Assembly: GCA_026182355.1 (NCBI GenBank)
Contig: JAPFBL010000119.1
Coordinates: 2,428,001 to 2,492,000 of the forward strand
Reading direction: 5' to 3'
Source: Hermatobates lingyangjiaoensis
Lineage: Eukaryota > Arthropoda > Insecta > Hemiptera > Hermatobatidae
Length of the DNA stretch: 64,000 bases
The notes below the pieces were generated by a model. That model was not told the DNA's origin. It saw nothing but the letters and a program-made list of their open reading frames with translations, and did not search any database. The translations under genes were made by a program, and so were the position numbers. Shown piece by piece: positions 55,450 through 64,000 of the stretch; position 1 is the stretch's first letter; each line of letters opens with the position of its first letter.

Positions 55450-55560
55450 CCAGTAAGATCAAATATACAAGACGACAAAAATACATTTACTCTCGCTAAT
55501 TTTTGGTTTCAGCCGTCTTCGTTGAGCAGGACACAGTGGCAATTGGTTTCTGTCGAACGT
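55450..55560 (-). repeat. P3 pLTR arm
   Basis: acatttactctcgctaatttttgg.. cagccgtcttcgttgag; core degraded. Confidence 0.55.
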
Positions 55561-56512
55561 TTGGAACTGGCCGGACGAACTGCTTGAAGAGATTTAATAT
55601 TATTCGAAATTCAAAGTGCATATGTGAAGGACTGATCAGACATGGAACCATTTAGCCTATGATTTTCCAAAATTAGATCCTTACCAGTAAAGCTTAACAA
55701 TAAATTGTTTGTAATGTTAAAAATGTATAATGTTCAAATAAATTGTTTGTAAACACGACTAGCCAATCAAACACAATAGATTAATAACAGATCAATTTGT
55801 GTGACAGGAAAAAATTGTTATCCAATATTTCTTTGGAAGTGTTTGGACTGCAATTAAACTGCCTTAGATACGCAATATTGTTATAAATGTAAATATTTTA
55901 GGTATATTATTATTGTTATTGTTATTGTTAGGGACGTATATTATTGTTATTTATATTAAGTCTATACTATACTATTATATTTACTCCTAGAATGTTTACT
56001 TTGTATTTTTTAGATATATTTCATATGTTCTATGTAGTTGTATGTAACTTTATACCTAGTGTAATACCTGCCGTTATAAATAAACTCCTTCATAATGGGT
56101 TACCGTTATGAGGAAAAGAAAACTGACTTTATAGTTATAATAACCTATAGCAAAAAGAAAAAAGAAAAAAAGTTAGAACGTAAAGAAAAAAATAGTTTAT
56201 AGAGATAGATAGGGAGGTTTGTTAATATTAAAGTTTATGACTGCTCCTATGGCAGTCTGGCACACACTTGCCCAGAAGAAATACTAGATGAGAACTGTAC
56301 TAGAACAAAACGTATATGGAACGGCATGATTCTCATATAAGATTGTATTAAATTCATTATAATGATTACATTATACATTATAATCTAGAAATATCTAAAA
56401 AGATGTCTAAAATAACCCAGAAAATAATCTAAAATCTAGATGGCTGTTTTTATAATCTAAATTAGTTAAAATTATTCGAGATCTAGATCTAAATAGTTTA
56501 AGTTAGCAGCCT
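55561..56512. other. Mostly unique DNA with dispersed repeat R2 copy 3
   Basis: 56156-56236 (aaaaagttagaacgtaaag.. gatagatagggaggtttgttaat) recurs at 57905-57985. The rest is unrecognised. Confidence 0.45.
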
Positions 56513-56555
56513 TGACGTTTCGTCTCCCTCCCTTCGCTATTATTAAGAAAGTTAA
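56513..56555 (-). ncRNA. P11 decayed hammerhead-like motif
   Basis: Minus strand: CTTAATAATA.., GCGAAGGGAGGGAGAC hairpin remnant, GAAA, ACGT, C. Core largely lost. Confidence 0.35.
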
Positions 56556-56679
56556 CATGAAAACTAGAGGCTATAAACGCATGTTTTTTCCTTTTGTTTG
56601 TGTTACTTTACCAACTTTGAACTGTTTGAGTGAGAGCTTGTTTCTAAAGAATTAACTCACGTTTCCAGATCTTATAAAA

Positions 56680-56800
56680 ACTGTAGCACTAATTATGCCA
56701 TCACATTTTTTTCGTGTCACTTTTTAGATAATATTTCATCATCTATCGTCATCAGAAAGAGATGATTATCAATTGAAAGGAAAACTAAGATTGATATATT
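56680..56800 (-). repeat. Degenerate P2 pLTR arm
   Basis: cgtgtcactttttagataatatttcatcatctatcgtcatcag: P2 order on the minus strand, CTGATGA and a GATAGATGATG stem region kept. Confidence 0.55.
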
Positions 56801-56949
56801 GACATATATTTCATTTCAACATTTCAGGGTCCACTAGTGAAAGAAACAACAGATTGAAATGAAAAAAATAAGGGTTTGGTGTTTCAACCAAAGTAAGTCG
56901 TCTTAATCAGTTGTTTGACTGCAAGTGTGTCTTAGACGAATACCAGTAT

Positions 56950-57165
56950 ATTGATGTATATGATCAAACCACAATATGAAATAGGAAAACAAGACTAACA
57001 GTTGGAAAACAGGACTATTAACAAAATAGAAAACCGAACAGTTGGCTTTTTTGACTCTGACGAAGACCGCTTGTTACGGTTGAAAGATCTTAGTCTTGTT
57101 TTCTCATTTTATATTGTGGTTTGATCATTGATTGCTATTTCACGTGTTTATGTGAAATCTTTTTA
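56950..57165. repeat. P1 inverted pair, left arm cut at the ribozyme site
   Basis: The left arm ends ..caagactaa at 56998, then unrelated sequence. The right arm is complete with a ribozyme (57052-57094) and the terminal hairpin. Confidence 0.85.
57052..57094 (+). ncRNA. P1 hammerhead-like ribozyme
   Basis: Consensus P1: GACT, CTGACGA, extra A, GACCG..CGGTT, GAAA, AGATCT, T, AGTC. Confidence 0.75.
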
Positions 57166-57689
57166 TTTATGTATATAAATGTCTAATCCACAGTATGAGC
57201 TTAGAAATGAAACTATCATCTTACAACCAAACCTAAAGTTAATTGGAATATGAGATAATGGTAAAATATGAACAAAACCTGGTCAATTAGCTAAATCATT
57301 AGTTTCTTTGATATTTCAAGAACGACTTATTTATGTAAAATAATGTTGTTAAATACATGCATTTTGTTAGTAAATTTAATACTAATATACAAATCTGTCT
57401 TATCTTGAGATATTTATATAAACTTAAAAATATAACCAAAATATCATATAAGAAATACAATGTTATTTATAGTAAAAATTAAGGTTTAAAATTATTTATG
57501 TATTTAATAGATTTGTATTAAAAAAAGGAAAAAAATATCTAATTACTTTAAGCTATTTTGATGGTTCTGACGGCGAAAATATTACGACTGAATGAAATAT
57601 TTTCAAGAGACTGAATGGTTTAAGACATAGAGTCTTGGGTTTTAGTATAAAACCATTGGCAACTTGAAACAAGTACGTGTTGTGACAAG
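57166..57689. other. Unique AT-rich DNA
   Basis: Nothing recognised. Confidence 0.4.
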
Positions 57690-57850
57690 AAAATTGGAAT
57701 CAATGTTAAAGGAGCGAGATGTGTGGAGGAGCTCAATTAGCTACCGTCAGCCTCCCACGTCGCTCACCATTAGCCATATCTGATCTCACTTCCTGCCAGA
57801 TTTCAGCCCAGATTAAATACACCACATTATAATTCTTCCTTAAAGGTAGG
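57690..57850. other. GC-richer unique block C
   Basis: gagcgagatgtgtggagg.. ctcaattagctacc.. cgctcaccattagccat.. cccagattaaatac: homeodomain-like cores (CAATTA, CATTAG, GATTAA) in complex, non-coding sequence. It resembles the blocks at 8570, 37790 and 38880 in character, not in sequence. Confidence 0.3.
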
Positions 57851-57904
57851 AAACCCAAGTAATTGATTAAAATAATGGGAAGTAGCTCCACCGTGATTAT
57901 AGAC

Positions 57905-57985
57905 TCAAAAAAAGAAAGGAAAAAAGTTAGAATATAAAGAAAAAAATAGTTTATGGAGATAGATAGAGAGGTATGTTAATATTAA
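57905..57985. repeat. Dispersed repeat R2, copy 4
   Basis: gaaaaaagttagaatataaag.. ttatggagatagatagagagg.. gttaatatt matches 56156-56236 closely. Confidence 0.65.
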
Positions 57986-58129
57986 TCTTCCCGAAAATGT
58001 ATAACGCCTACATCATATTGTAAAGTCTATGTCTTTCAAAAATCAAAGCATTTTTAAGATGTAACTTAATCTTCTATCAATAAAGTTGATAATCTTTAAA
58101 TTTTGACAAAGTACTCCCTTACCACAAGA

Positions 58130-58255
58130 AAAAAGTTCATAAGAAAAGGGGAAAAAATACTAAAACCTTCCAATCGTAAAAAGTTGGTGTTTTGACTCTG
58201 ACGAAGACTGCTAGTTACGGTTGAAAGATCTTGGTCTTTTTTTCCCTTACTTTCT
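58130..58255. repeat. P1 inverted pair, short arms
   Basis: Left gggaaaaaatactaaaaccttccaatcg and right ctctgacgaagactgctag.. ggttgaaagatcttggtc; ribozyme on the right arm at 58192-58236. Confidence 0.75.
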
Positions 58256-58261
58256 CCTGAA

Positions 58262-58345
58262 ATGCAGAAATATCTCCCTTCCTGATGATGACGACGAACG
58301 TTGAAATATGAAAGTAACTTCCTTTAGTGTTTTTTTCTTTGTAAT
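58262..58345 (+). repeat. P2 pLTR arm
   Basis: ttcctgatgatgacgacgaacg.. gaaatatgaaagtaactt; GATGAC slip duplicates part of the core. Confidence 0.6.
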
Positions 58346-59084
58346 ATATGCATCAGCTGATAAATAAAACAAAAAACTTTTTCATTCAAGTTTTTGCAGC
58401 TGACATTATTTTTGTCAAAAAAAAAAAATCTGAATGAAATGTAACATTGGTCACTTACTGTAAAATTTTACCTGTGAGTAGCCTGTTTATAAAAAAGAAC
58501 AATCAAATCAAAAGCTTATCTTTAAAGGAAAGAAATCTAGTGTACGAGTATACATGTACTAATGGGGACTGTGAAACCTAAAAACACTCGAATATTGATA
58601 TGACTACCACCTGTCTATCAAGAAGGCTCACCATGCACTTAATGACCGGAGCACCCAAAAAACATATGCAAGAGAACCACAACGTTAAATTGACCAGAGA
58701 GACAAATACTAAAATAATAAAAAAAAAAGAAAGTAACTAATATAAATTGAGAATTTTAGGTGCTATATTAATTCAAAAACGGAAGCCACTCCGCAATATT
58801 CAAGTCGAAAATAGTAGCCGAATTTTAAAGCTCTATAATTCACATCAAGGGCATCCAGAAACCCTTGCAGGTAGTAACTCAGGTCGAGAGGCCACTCACC
58901 CCACAGTATTAACGATCAGCTTATCTTAAAAACTTGAAGAAAAACAACCCTTACTGTCTTCACTTTGCATATATAATAAACCAGAAAATTCACCCAAGAA
59001 GTTATTCACGTCCTGATGATGAATGTTGATAATTCGAAGCATATCGACTGTAGGAGATCTACTTCATTGTGTCGATGAAATAAA
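58346..59084. other. Unique AT-rich DNA
   Basis: The 60-codon frame at 58747-58929 has no recognisable domain. Near 58990-59040 a tcctgatgatgaatgttgataattcgaa string resembles a decayed ribozyme core. Confidence 0.4.
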
Positions 59085-59202
59085 GAGAGTATTAAATAAG
59101 AAATAGGAAAAAATGACTAAAAAAGGCAGTCGTTTTTCCCATTTCATATTGCGCTGTAATCATTGATTGTTATTCCACGTGTTTATTGTGAAATCTTGTT
59201 AT

Positions 59203-59205
<3 letters not shown>
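59085..59205. repeat. Collapsed P1 inverted pair
   Basis: The left arm ends ..aaaatgactaa at 59120; the right arm starts gcagtcgtttttccc and runs to the terminal hairpin ttccacgtgtttattgtgaaa. Ribozyme cores absent. (TA)n follows at 59200-59248. Confidence 0.75.
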
Positions 59206-59248
<43 letters not shown>

Positions 59249-59251
<3 letters not shown>

Positions 59252-59400
59252 AAATAAAAAGCAGCAGCTTCTGCATTGACCAGTTTCTTGTTGACACTCT
59301 CTAGTTTTCGTATCACTTTGTGGTGAGACTCTGGTAGCTTCCAAAGAAGGTTAGCAAAAGACATTAACACACACAATAAACATAGGTCAAACACGAAAAA
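59249..59400 (-). pseudogene. PLE N-terminal fragment (P8), inverted arm
   Basis: Minus strand: MFDLCLLCVLMSFANLLWKL, PESHHKVIRKLESVNKKLV, NAEAAA, then straight into (TA)n. Near-identical to 59569-59766. It follows the P8 ribozyme on the minus strand, as a pLTR should. Confidence 0.85.
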
Positions 59401-59460
59401 CTACATTTTAATCACTGTTTTAATCACTAAATTAACAAACTAAATAAAAATACGTACAAG

Positions 59461-59497
59461 CTTTCGGCTCTTATTCGCCATCCTCAGGTAAATGAGG
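59461..59497 (-). ncRNA. P8 hammerhead-like ribozyme
   Basis: Minus strand: TAC, CTGAGGA, extra T, GGC-loop-GCC stem II, GAAA, palindromic AGCT stem III, T, GTA pairing with TAC. Core complete apart from the extra base. Confidence 0.75.
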
Positions 59498-59568
59498 ATC
59501 CTTTATAAAGAAATGAAAATCCTCAGGCGTTTTTATTTTTTAGTTTTTTTCTTAACTTTTAGTTTTTC

Positions 59569-59766
59569 GTGTTTGACCTATGTTTATTGTGTGTATTAAT
59601 GTCTTTTGCTAACCTTCTTTGGAAGCTACCAGAGTCTCACCGCAAAGTGATACGAAAACTAGAGAGTGTCAACAAGAAACTGGTCAATGCAGAAGCTGCT
59701 GCTTATTTTAATAACATATGCTTAAGGGAAGACCTGCTGCCTTTGTACACAAATATATATAAATGA
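59569..59766 (+). pseudogene. PLE N-terminal fragment (P8), forward arm
   Basis: 65 codons in one frame: a start-proximal MFDLCLLCVLMSFANLLWKL, then RKLESVNKKLVNAEAAAYF, NNICLREDLLPLYTNIYK-stop. It is the most complete example of the conserved PLE N-terminal block in the window and the template for recognising the pieces at 20.4, 44.1 and 60.6 kb. PLE proteins normally continue into RT; here the frame stops. The arm begins within a few bases of the P8 ribozyme's predicted cut. Confidence 0.8.
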
Positions 59767-60214
59767 CATTCGTTATGGTGTCCCGATAACGAACCATTGA
59801 CATTCGTCAATGGTGACCAGATAGTTCTCCAATAGGAGAGTAGAGTTTGTAGGTCCTTGCGTGCGGTCCCAGTTATCCGCTGCCCAACAAAGCCTCCGTT
59901 ATTCCGCCAATGGGTGTAGAGGTTGCACAGTCCCTCTGTGATATAAGATTATTGGCAGAATATATGTGCCTCACTTTGTAGTGAACTCCTGTTCCCTTTC
60001 TATTTCTGATTTTTGTGGTGGTTGGGTGTTGGTTTTTTCTATGGTCTGCTATGATATTGATTTCATTTTAATTGATACACTCGTTTGCCTTCTAGGAAAA
60101 GTAGCCTTTGTCTTCATGTAAACGGGGGTAGAGGTTGCACAGTCCCTCTTCATTAAAGAGGTCACCATTGTAACGAATCATATTCCTTTCCCCGGACAAC
60201 TCATAGAAAACATA
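59767..60214. other. Unrecognised GC-moderate segment
   Basis: A 22-bp string, gtagaggttgcacagtccctct, occurs twice (about 59926 and 60128). aaccattgacattcgtcaatggt at about 59793 is a short hairpin. Possibly PLE internal sequence, but no motif supports it. Confidence 0.3.
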
Positions 60215-60545
60215 TAAATATATATTGATATAGCTTCTCGACCACTGATATTTTAAATTCACATAAGGGGTTATTGAGGATTTTGGTCATAAAACATACA
60301 ACTCCTGATCATCAGCCGACGTTTTGCCAAAAGTTGTTTAGCATTTTTAAGGCTAAGAAACATTTATTAAACGACATAAGATACATACATCCGATGATGT
60401 ATTTATCTTGCTTTACTTATGTCGTTTAATAAATTGTTTTTTAGCCTTGAAAATGCCAAACAACTTTTGGAAAAACGTCGGCTGATGATCAGGAGTTGTA
60501 TGTTTTATGACCAAAACCCTCAATAACCTCTTATGTGAATTTATA
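60215..60545. repeat. P9 pLTR inverted pair
   Basis: Left ttctcgaccactgatatttt.. ggttattgaggattttggtc.. and right ccaaaaccctcaataacctc.. are inverted. Ribozymes: minus 60311-60352 (GCAAAACGTC), plus 60443-60487 (GGAAAAACGTC); stem II GCCAAA side kept, GAAA region mutated in both. Confidence 0.8.
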
Positions 60546-60578
60546 AATATATATACATATATACACATATAAATATAT

Positions 60579-60800
60579 GTTTCATTAAAATATACAGCTG
60601 CCTCTGCGTTAACGACTTTAAAGTTGGTCTGCTCCAATTTTCGAACAACCTTGCGGTGGCTGGTGTTAAAAGCCATATCAATTGTCTCTTGGGAAATTGA
60701 TATGGCTTTTAACACCAGCCCACCGCAAGGTTGTTTGTAAATTGGAGCAGATCAACTTTGAAGTCGTTAACACAGAGGCAGCTGTATATTTTAATAAAAC
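60579..60800. pseudogene. PLE N-terminal palindrome
   Basis: Two ~107-bp arms with a ~9-bp spacer. Minus arm reads MAFNTSHRKVVRKLEQTNF, KVVNAEAAVYFNET; plus arm reads the same, and further to LREDSLP-stop-YTNIY before (TA)n at about 60836-60846. Same coding block as 59569-59766, different family. Confidence 0.8.
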
Positions 60801-60888
60801 ATGTTTACGTGAGGATTCGCTGCCATGATACACAAATATATATATATGATAAGCGAAATGCGATCTAGAAGGACTGATAACACATAAA

Positions 60889-61017
60889 ATAAACTGTGTC
60901 ACATAGAAAGAAACGTAACAAAGGACTGATTTTTTAATATTTTAACCGTTATGGGGGTCAAAATATTGAGAAGGGAGTCGTTTGGTACGTTTCTTTTTAT
61001 GTGTCACAGTTTATTTT

Positions 61018-61020
<3 letters not shown>
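60889..61020. repeat. Short palindromic element Q, copy 2
   Basis: acataaaataaactgtgtcacat and atgtgtcacagtttattttagg are inverted ends around agaaacgtaacaaa/ggtacgtttctt. (TA)n follows at 61019-61050. Confidence 0.75.
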
Positions 61021-61053
<33 letters not shown>

Positions 61054-61054
61054 A

Positions 61055-61440
61055 AATAAAAAACGAAGGAAACACACAGAAAGACACAGACATAACTCAC
61101 ATCGATATTTCGACAATCGTCGTAATCAGGAGGTGCGAAGAGCGAAGAGCGAAGAGTCCCGCAGGAAGACAGGGCGGTACTGAACTCGGAAACAGCAGCC
61201 AGTACCCCACCACTTACCACCAAGCGGGGGAAGGGAGGGAAGGAAATGAAGAGCCAAATTAAGACGTAAAAGGAACGAGTAAAAATTATAACTATAAAAA
61301 ATTATAAAAAAAGTAGATAAATCAAAATAAATTAATAAAAATAATAAATAAAAAGTAAAATAAAAAATAATAAATAAATAAATAAGAAATAATAAATAAA
61401 TAAATAAAAATATAATAAATAAATAAATCATAAATAATAT
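61055..61440 (-). repeat. PLE 3' UTR and P2 pLTR, minus arm
   Basis: From the EN stop at about 61440 on the minus strand: a long A/T-only tract (aaataaat units), a GC-richer piece (cttcccccgcttgg), then the P2 ribozyme at 61104-61132 and gtgtttccttcgttttttatttta. Confidence 0.8.
61104..61132 (-). ncRNA. P2 hammerhead-like ribozyme
   Basis: Minus strand: CACCTC, CTGATTA (G8 lost), extra C, GAC-GATT.. GTC, GAAA, ATAT, C, GATGTG pairing with CACCTC except one mismatch. Confidence 0.6.
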
Positions 61441-62052
61441 CGGTTGAGGTTGATTCCGGGGAAGAGCGAGCATCAAGTAAGCATATGTATGCCTCCTCTG
61501 AAGCTCTTAGGGTAACTTTATTGTTGGATTCGGGATCTGTTTCAGGATCTGAACCTGAAACAGTCATTGAAACTGAGTCCATGCGAGTTCGCATGGATGG
61601 CTACAGGATAGTTACTGCGTTGACCGACTGAAGCCCTATGACCATTCATACGAAGGCTCAACTTATTAGAAGTTAAGCCAACGTAAAAGGAGTCACACTG
61701 AGTGCAATCCAGTCGGTAAACACAGTTGCTCGAGGTACAGGAGGAATTGACCTGAACCGGGTAGGAACTATGGTGGAGAGGGGAATCGAAGGAAGGATTA
61801 GGATTTACAATCAGGCAAGTTTGACAGCCACGGCGTCCACATTGTTTCATTCCAGGAACAGGATTGGAAGGCTGAGGGGAAATATGAGAGAAAATGCTTT
61901 TTAGATTGGCAGGTTTACGGTAGGAAATAGAAGGGGGGTGATTAAAGATGGAAGAAGTAGAAGTAGAAGTAGACAGAATCGGAAAAGACTCCTTAATAAC
62001 AGCACGAAGCTTATAAGCGCCAGGGAAGTAGGTTGTCAGGAAGAAGGAAGTC
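61441..62052 (-). pseudogene. PLE pre-EN linker and GIY-YIG endonuclease, inverted arm
   Basis: A 172-codon frame (to 61542) reads FLTTYFPGAYKLRAVIKESF, PSISYRKPANLKSIFSH, GMKQCGRRGCQTCLIVNP (Cys cluster before EN), VYRLDCTQCDSFYVGLTSN (GIY-YIG strands), LSLRMNGHRA (catalytic Arg region), HANSHGLSFNDCF. A shift near 61555 moves the last ~35 codons (VTLRASEEAYICLLDARSSP) to another frame. It is the inverted duplicate of 63183-63796. The arm stops at 62052, where plus-strand RT begins. Confidence 0.9.
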
Positions 62053-63182
62053 AGGAACAACTCTCTAACTCATCCTTTTATCAACAGCTTTCTTCCAACC
62101 CTATTCCTCTTTTCCTCAAGAACTTAGTTTCTCTTCTTAATAACAGTGCTGTGTGTGAGGGCCTTTCTCCCCAGGATATTGACACCCTCATTCCCTCAAA
62201 TCCCCGATGTCCTGTTTCCTACCTGCTCCCTAAAGTCCACAAGCCCTTCAACATGCCTGACTCCCCTCCCGCCGGTAGACCTATCGTTTCCAGTTATGGC
62301 TGCCTTACAGAAAGACTTTCCGCCTTCATTGATCACTTCCTACAGCCTCTAGTTCGGAACCAACCTTCTTTCTGCAAAGACACTTTCCATTTTCTCCAAA
62401 TTCTTAAAAATCTTTCTCTTCCCTCTACCCTTGATCATCCTCTTCTCATGGTTGCCATGGACGTCACTTCTCTCTATACTTCAATCATTCATTCTGAAGG
62501 TCTGGACGCTCTGCGATACTTTCTTGATGGCAGAACAGCACCCCTTAAATCCTTCCACATCCTTTCTAGTCTCTTTGGCTGATTTCGTGCTACAGCATAA
62601 TGTCTTTCATTTGGAGGGTCGTTATTACCTTCAAACCGAGCACAGCTATGGGTACGATTATGGCCCCTTCTTACGCTAATCTTTCATGGCCAAATTAGAG
62701 CAGGATTTCCTGGCCACCTGTCAACTTCTTCCACTCCTTTATCTCCGTTTTATTGATGATATTTTCTTCATTTGGCCCCATGGCAAACAAACTTAGAACT
62801 TTTCCTACACTCCTTTCAAAATTTCTGCCCCTCCATCACTTTCACTTACGACATCTCCGACAGACTTATCACCTTTCTTGACGTTGACGTTACTTTAGAC
62901 AATGGACACTTCTTGACTTCCGTCCATATAAAACCCTCCAACTCCCAACAGTACCACCATTACAATAGTGCCATCCATCCCATGTTAAAAAGTCTATACC
63001 TCGATCCTTGTCCCTCCGTATTCACAATATCTGCAATAATCTCCAAGACCGCAGACATCACCTTAACCTCTTAAAGGACAAAATTTTCTGAACGAGGCTA
63101 TCCTCGCTCCTTCATTGATAGTCGTGTTTTACCGGCTGACATCTCCTACCAACCCAGACCCAAGAGGGATAGAAGTAACACT
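62053..63182 (+). pseudogene. PLE reverse transcriptase domain
   Basis: The telomerase-related RT of a PLE. Motifs in order: CPVSYLLPKVHKP (62209-62247), GRPIVSSYG, FIDHFLQPLV, MVAMDVTSLYTSI (motif A, 62446-62487), after a shift near 62575 FVLQHNVFHLEGRYYLQ, then GxxMAPSYANL, LRFIDDIFFIW (catalytic DD, about 62744-62774), FLDVDVTLDNGHF, and HIKPSNSQQYHHYNSAIHP. At least four frameshifts or stops interrupt it. The start is cut: the N-terminal block and pre-RT IIPADKG region are missing because the inverted arm joins here. Confidence 0.9.
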
Positions 63183-63796
63183 TCCTTCTTCCTGACAACC
63201 TACTTCCCTGGCGCTTATAAGCTTCGTGCTGTTATTAAGGAGTCTTTTCCGATTCTGTCTACTTCTACTTCTACTTCTTCCATCTTTAATCACCCCCCTT
63301 CTATTTCCTACCGTAAACCTGCCAATCTAAAAAGCATTTTCTCTCATATTTCCCTCAGCCTTCCAATCCTGTTCCTGGAATGAAACAATGTGGACGCCGT
63401 GGCTGTCAAACTTGCCTGATTGTAAATCCTAATCCTTCCTTCGATTCCCCTCTCCACCATAGTTCCTACCCGGTTCAGGTCAATTCCTCCTGTACCTCGA
63501 GCAACATGTTTTACCGACTGGATTGCACTCAGTGTGACTCCTTTTACGTTGGCTTAACTTCTAATAAGTTGAGCCTTCGTATGAATGGTCATAGGGCTTC
63601 AGTCGGTCAACGCAGTAACTATCCTGTAGCCATCCATGCGAACTCGCATGGACTCAGTTTCAATGACTGTTTCAGGGTTCAGATCCTGAAACAGATCCCC
63701 GAATCCAACAATAAAGTTACCCTAAGAGCTTCAGAGGAGGCATACATATGCTTACTTGATGCTCGCTCTTCCCCCGGACTCAACCTCAACCGATAA
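63183..63796 (+). pseudogene. PLE GIY-YIG endonuclease, forward arm
   Basis: From 63380 a 138-codon frame: MKQCGRRGCQTCLIVNP, FYRLDCTQCDSFYVGLTSN, LSLRMNGHRASVGQRSNYPV, HANSHGLSFNDCF, VTLRASEEAYICLLDARSSP, stop at 63796. It has the GIY-YIG fold landmarks with the conserved Tyr pair and Arg, plus the upstream CxxxxC-xxC cluster. Unlike the inverted copy, its C-terminal frame is intact. The linker part (63183-63379) carries a shift. Normal role: nicks target DNA to prime reverse transcription. Confidence 0.9.
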
Positions 63797-64000
63797 TTTA
63801 TTTATGATTTATTTATTTATTATATTTTTATTTATTTATTTATTATTTTTTATTTATTTATTTATTATTTTTTATTTTACTTTTTATTTATTATTTTTAT
63901 TAATTTTAATTTGATTTATCTACTTTTTTTATAATTTTTTATAGTTATAATTTTTACTCGTTCCTTTTACGTCTTAATTTGGCTCTTCATTTCCTTCCCT
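63797..64000 (+). repeat. PLE 3' UTR, runs off the window
   Basis: A/T-only tract with tttattta units, then cgttccttttacgtc.. ccttccct. It mirrors 61228-61440. By symmetry its ribozyme should lie about 100-130 bp beyond the window edge. Confidence 0.85.

Noticed and set aside
61321..61476. Leu/Phe/Ile/Tyr-rich frames resembling membrane segments
   Set aside because: They are the A/T-only aaataaat tract of the PLE 3' UTR read in frame.

Overview
The window reads as AT-rich, intron/intergenic-like DNA from a repeat-laden metazoan, most likely an invertebrate. There is no operon structure, no dense coding, many (TA)n, (CA)n and (GA)n microsatellites, tRNA-derived SINEs, and relics of Penelope-like elements (PLEs), Jockey-type LINEs, mariner and hAT. 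I could not fix the phylum. No complete host gene is visible. The best host candidate is one 131-bp internal exon at 31351-31481.

The dominant content is PLE debris. I count about ten GIY-YIG endonuclease (EN) fragments from at least six families, two reverse transcriptase (RT) fragments and eight or nine N-terminal fragments. About forty short terminal-repeat (pLTR) pieces each carry, or once carried, a hammerhead-like ribozyme. All share one layout: CTGANGA, one extra base, a stem II hairpin, GAAA, a tiny self-complementary stem III, the predicted cut, then stem I. I label the families by stem III and stem II: P1 (AGATCT), P2 (ATAT), P3 (AATT), P4 (ACGT, GGTTTT stem II), P5 (ACGT, GATGTA stem II), P6 (ACGCGT), P7 (AGGCCT), P8 (AGCT), P9 (ACGT, GCCAAA stem II), P10 (ACGT, GGTC stem II), P11 (decayed ACGT). 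A palindromic stem III too short to fold alone is what is known for PLE hammerheads that cleave as dimers.

The pLTR pieces very often sit as inverted pairs (left arm on -, right arm on +), giving palindromes of 90-300 bp. One is a perfect 220-bp palindrome (21668-21887). One P1 palindrome is bounded by a 14-bp target duplication (22799-23013), so it inserted as a unit. In several pairs an arm stops at, or within a few bases of, the predicted ribozyme cut (near 45375, 46757, 56998, 59120, 59533). Most (TA)n arrays directly abut a PLE end.

Layout: 1-5.2 kb, P2 and P6 palindromes and SINEs, with two SINEs nested in one P2 pair. 6.5-7.7 kb, mariner relic split by a hAT-like MITE. 9-12 kb, P1, P2, P3 and P7 pieces. 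12-17 kb, mostly unique DNA plus a Jockey relic. 17.5-28.2 kb, dense PLE region. 28.2-43.2 kb, mostly unique DNA with the candidate exon, local repeats, two GC-richer blocks and an inverted SINE pair. 43.2-47.9 kb, dense PLE region. 48-54.5 kb, mostly unique DNA with a P6 palindrome and a 60-bp tandem repeat. 54.5-61 kb, PLE pLTRs and N-terminal palindromes. 61-64 kb, a composite PLE with an inverted EN arm followed by RT-EN, running off the end of the window.
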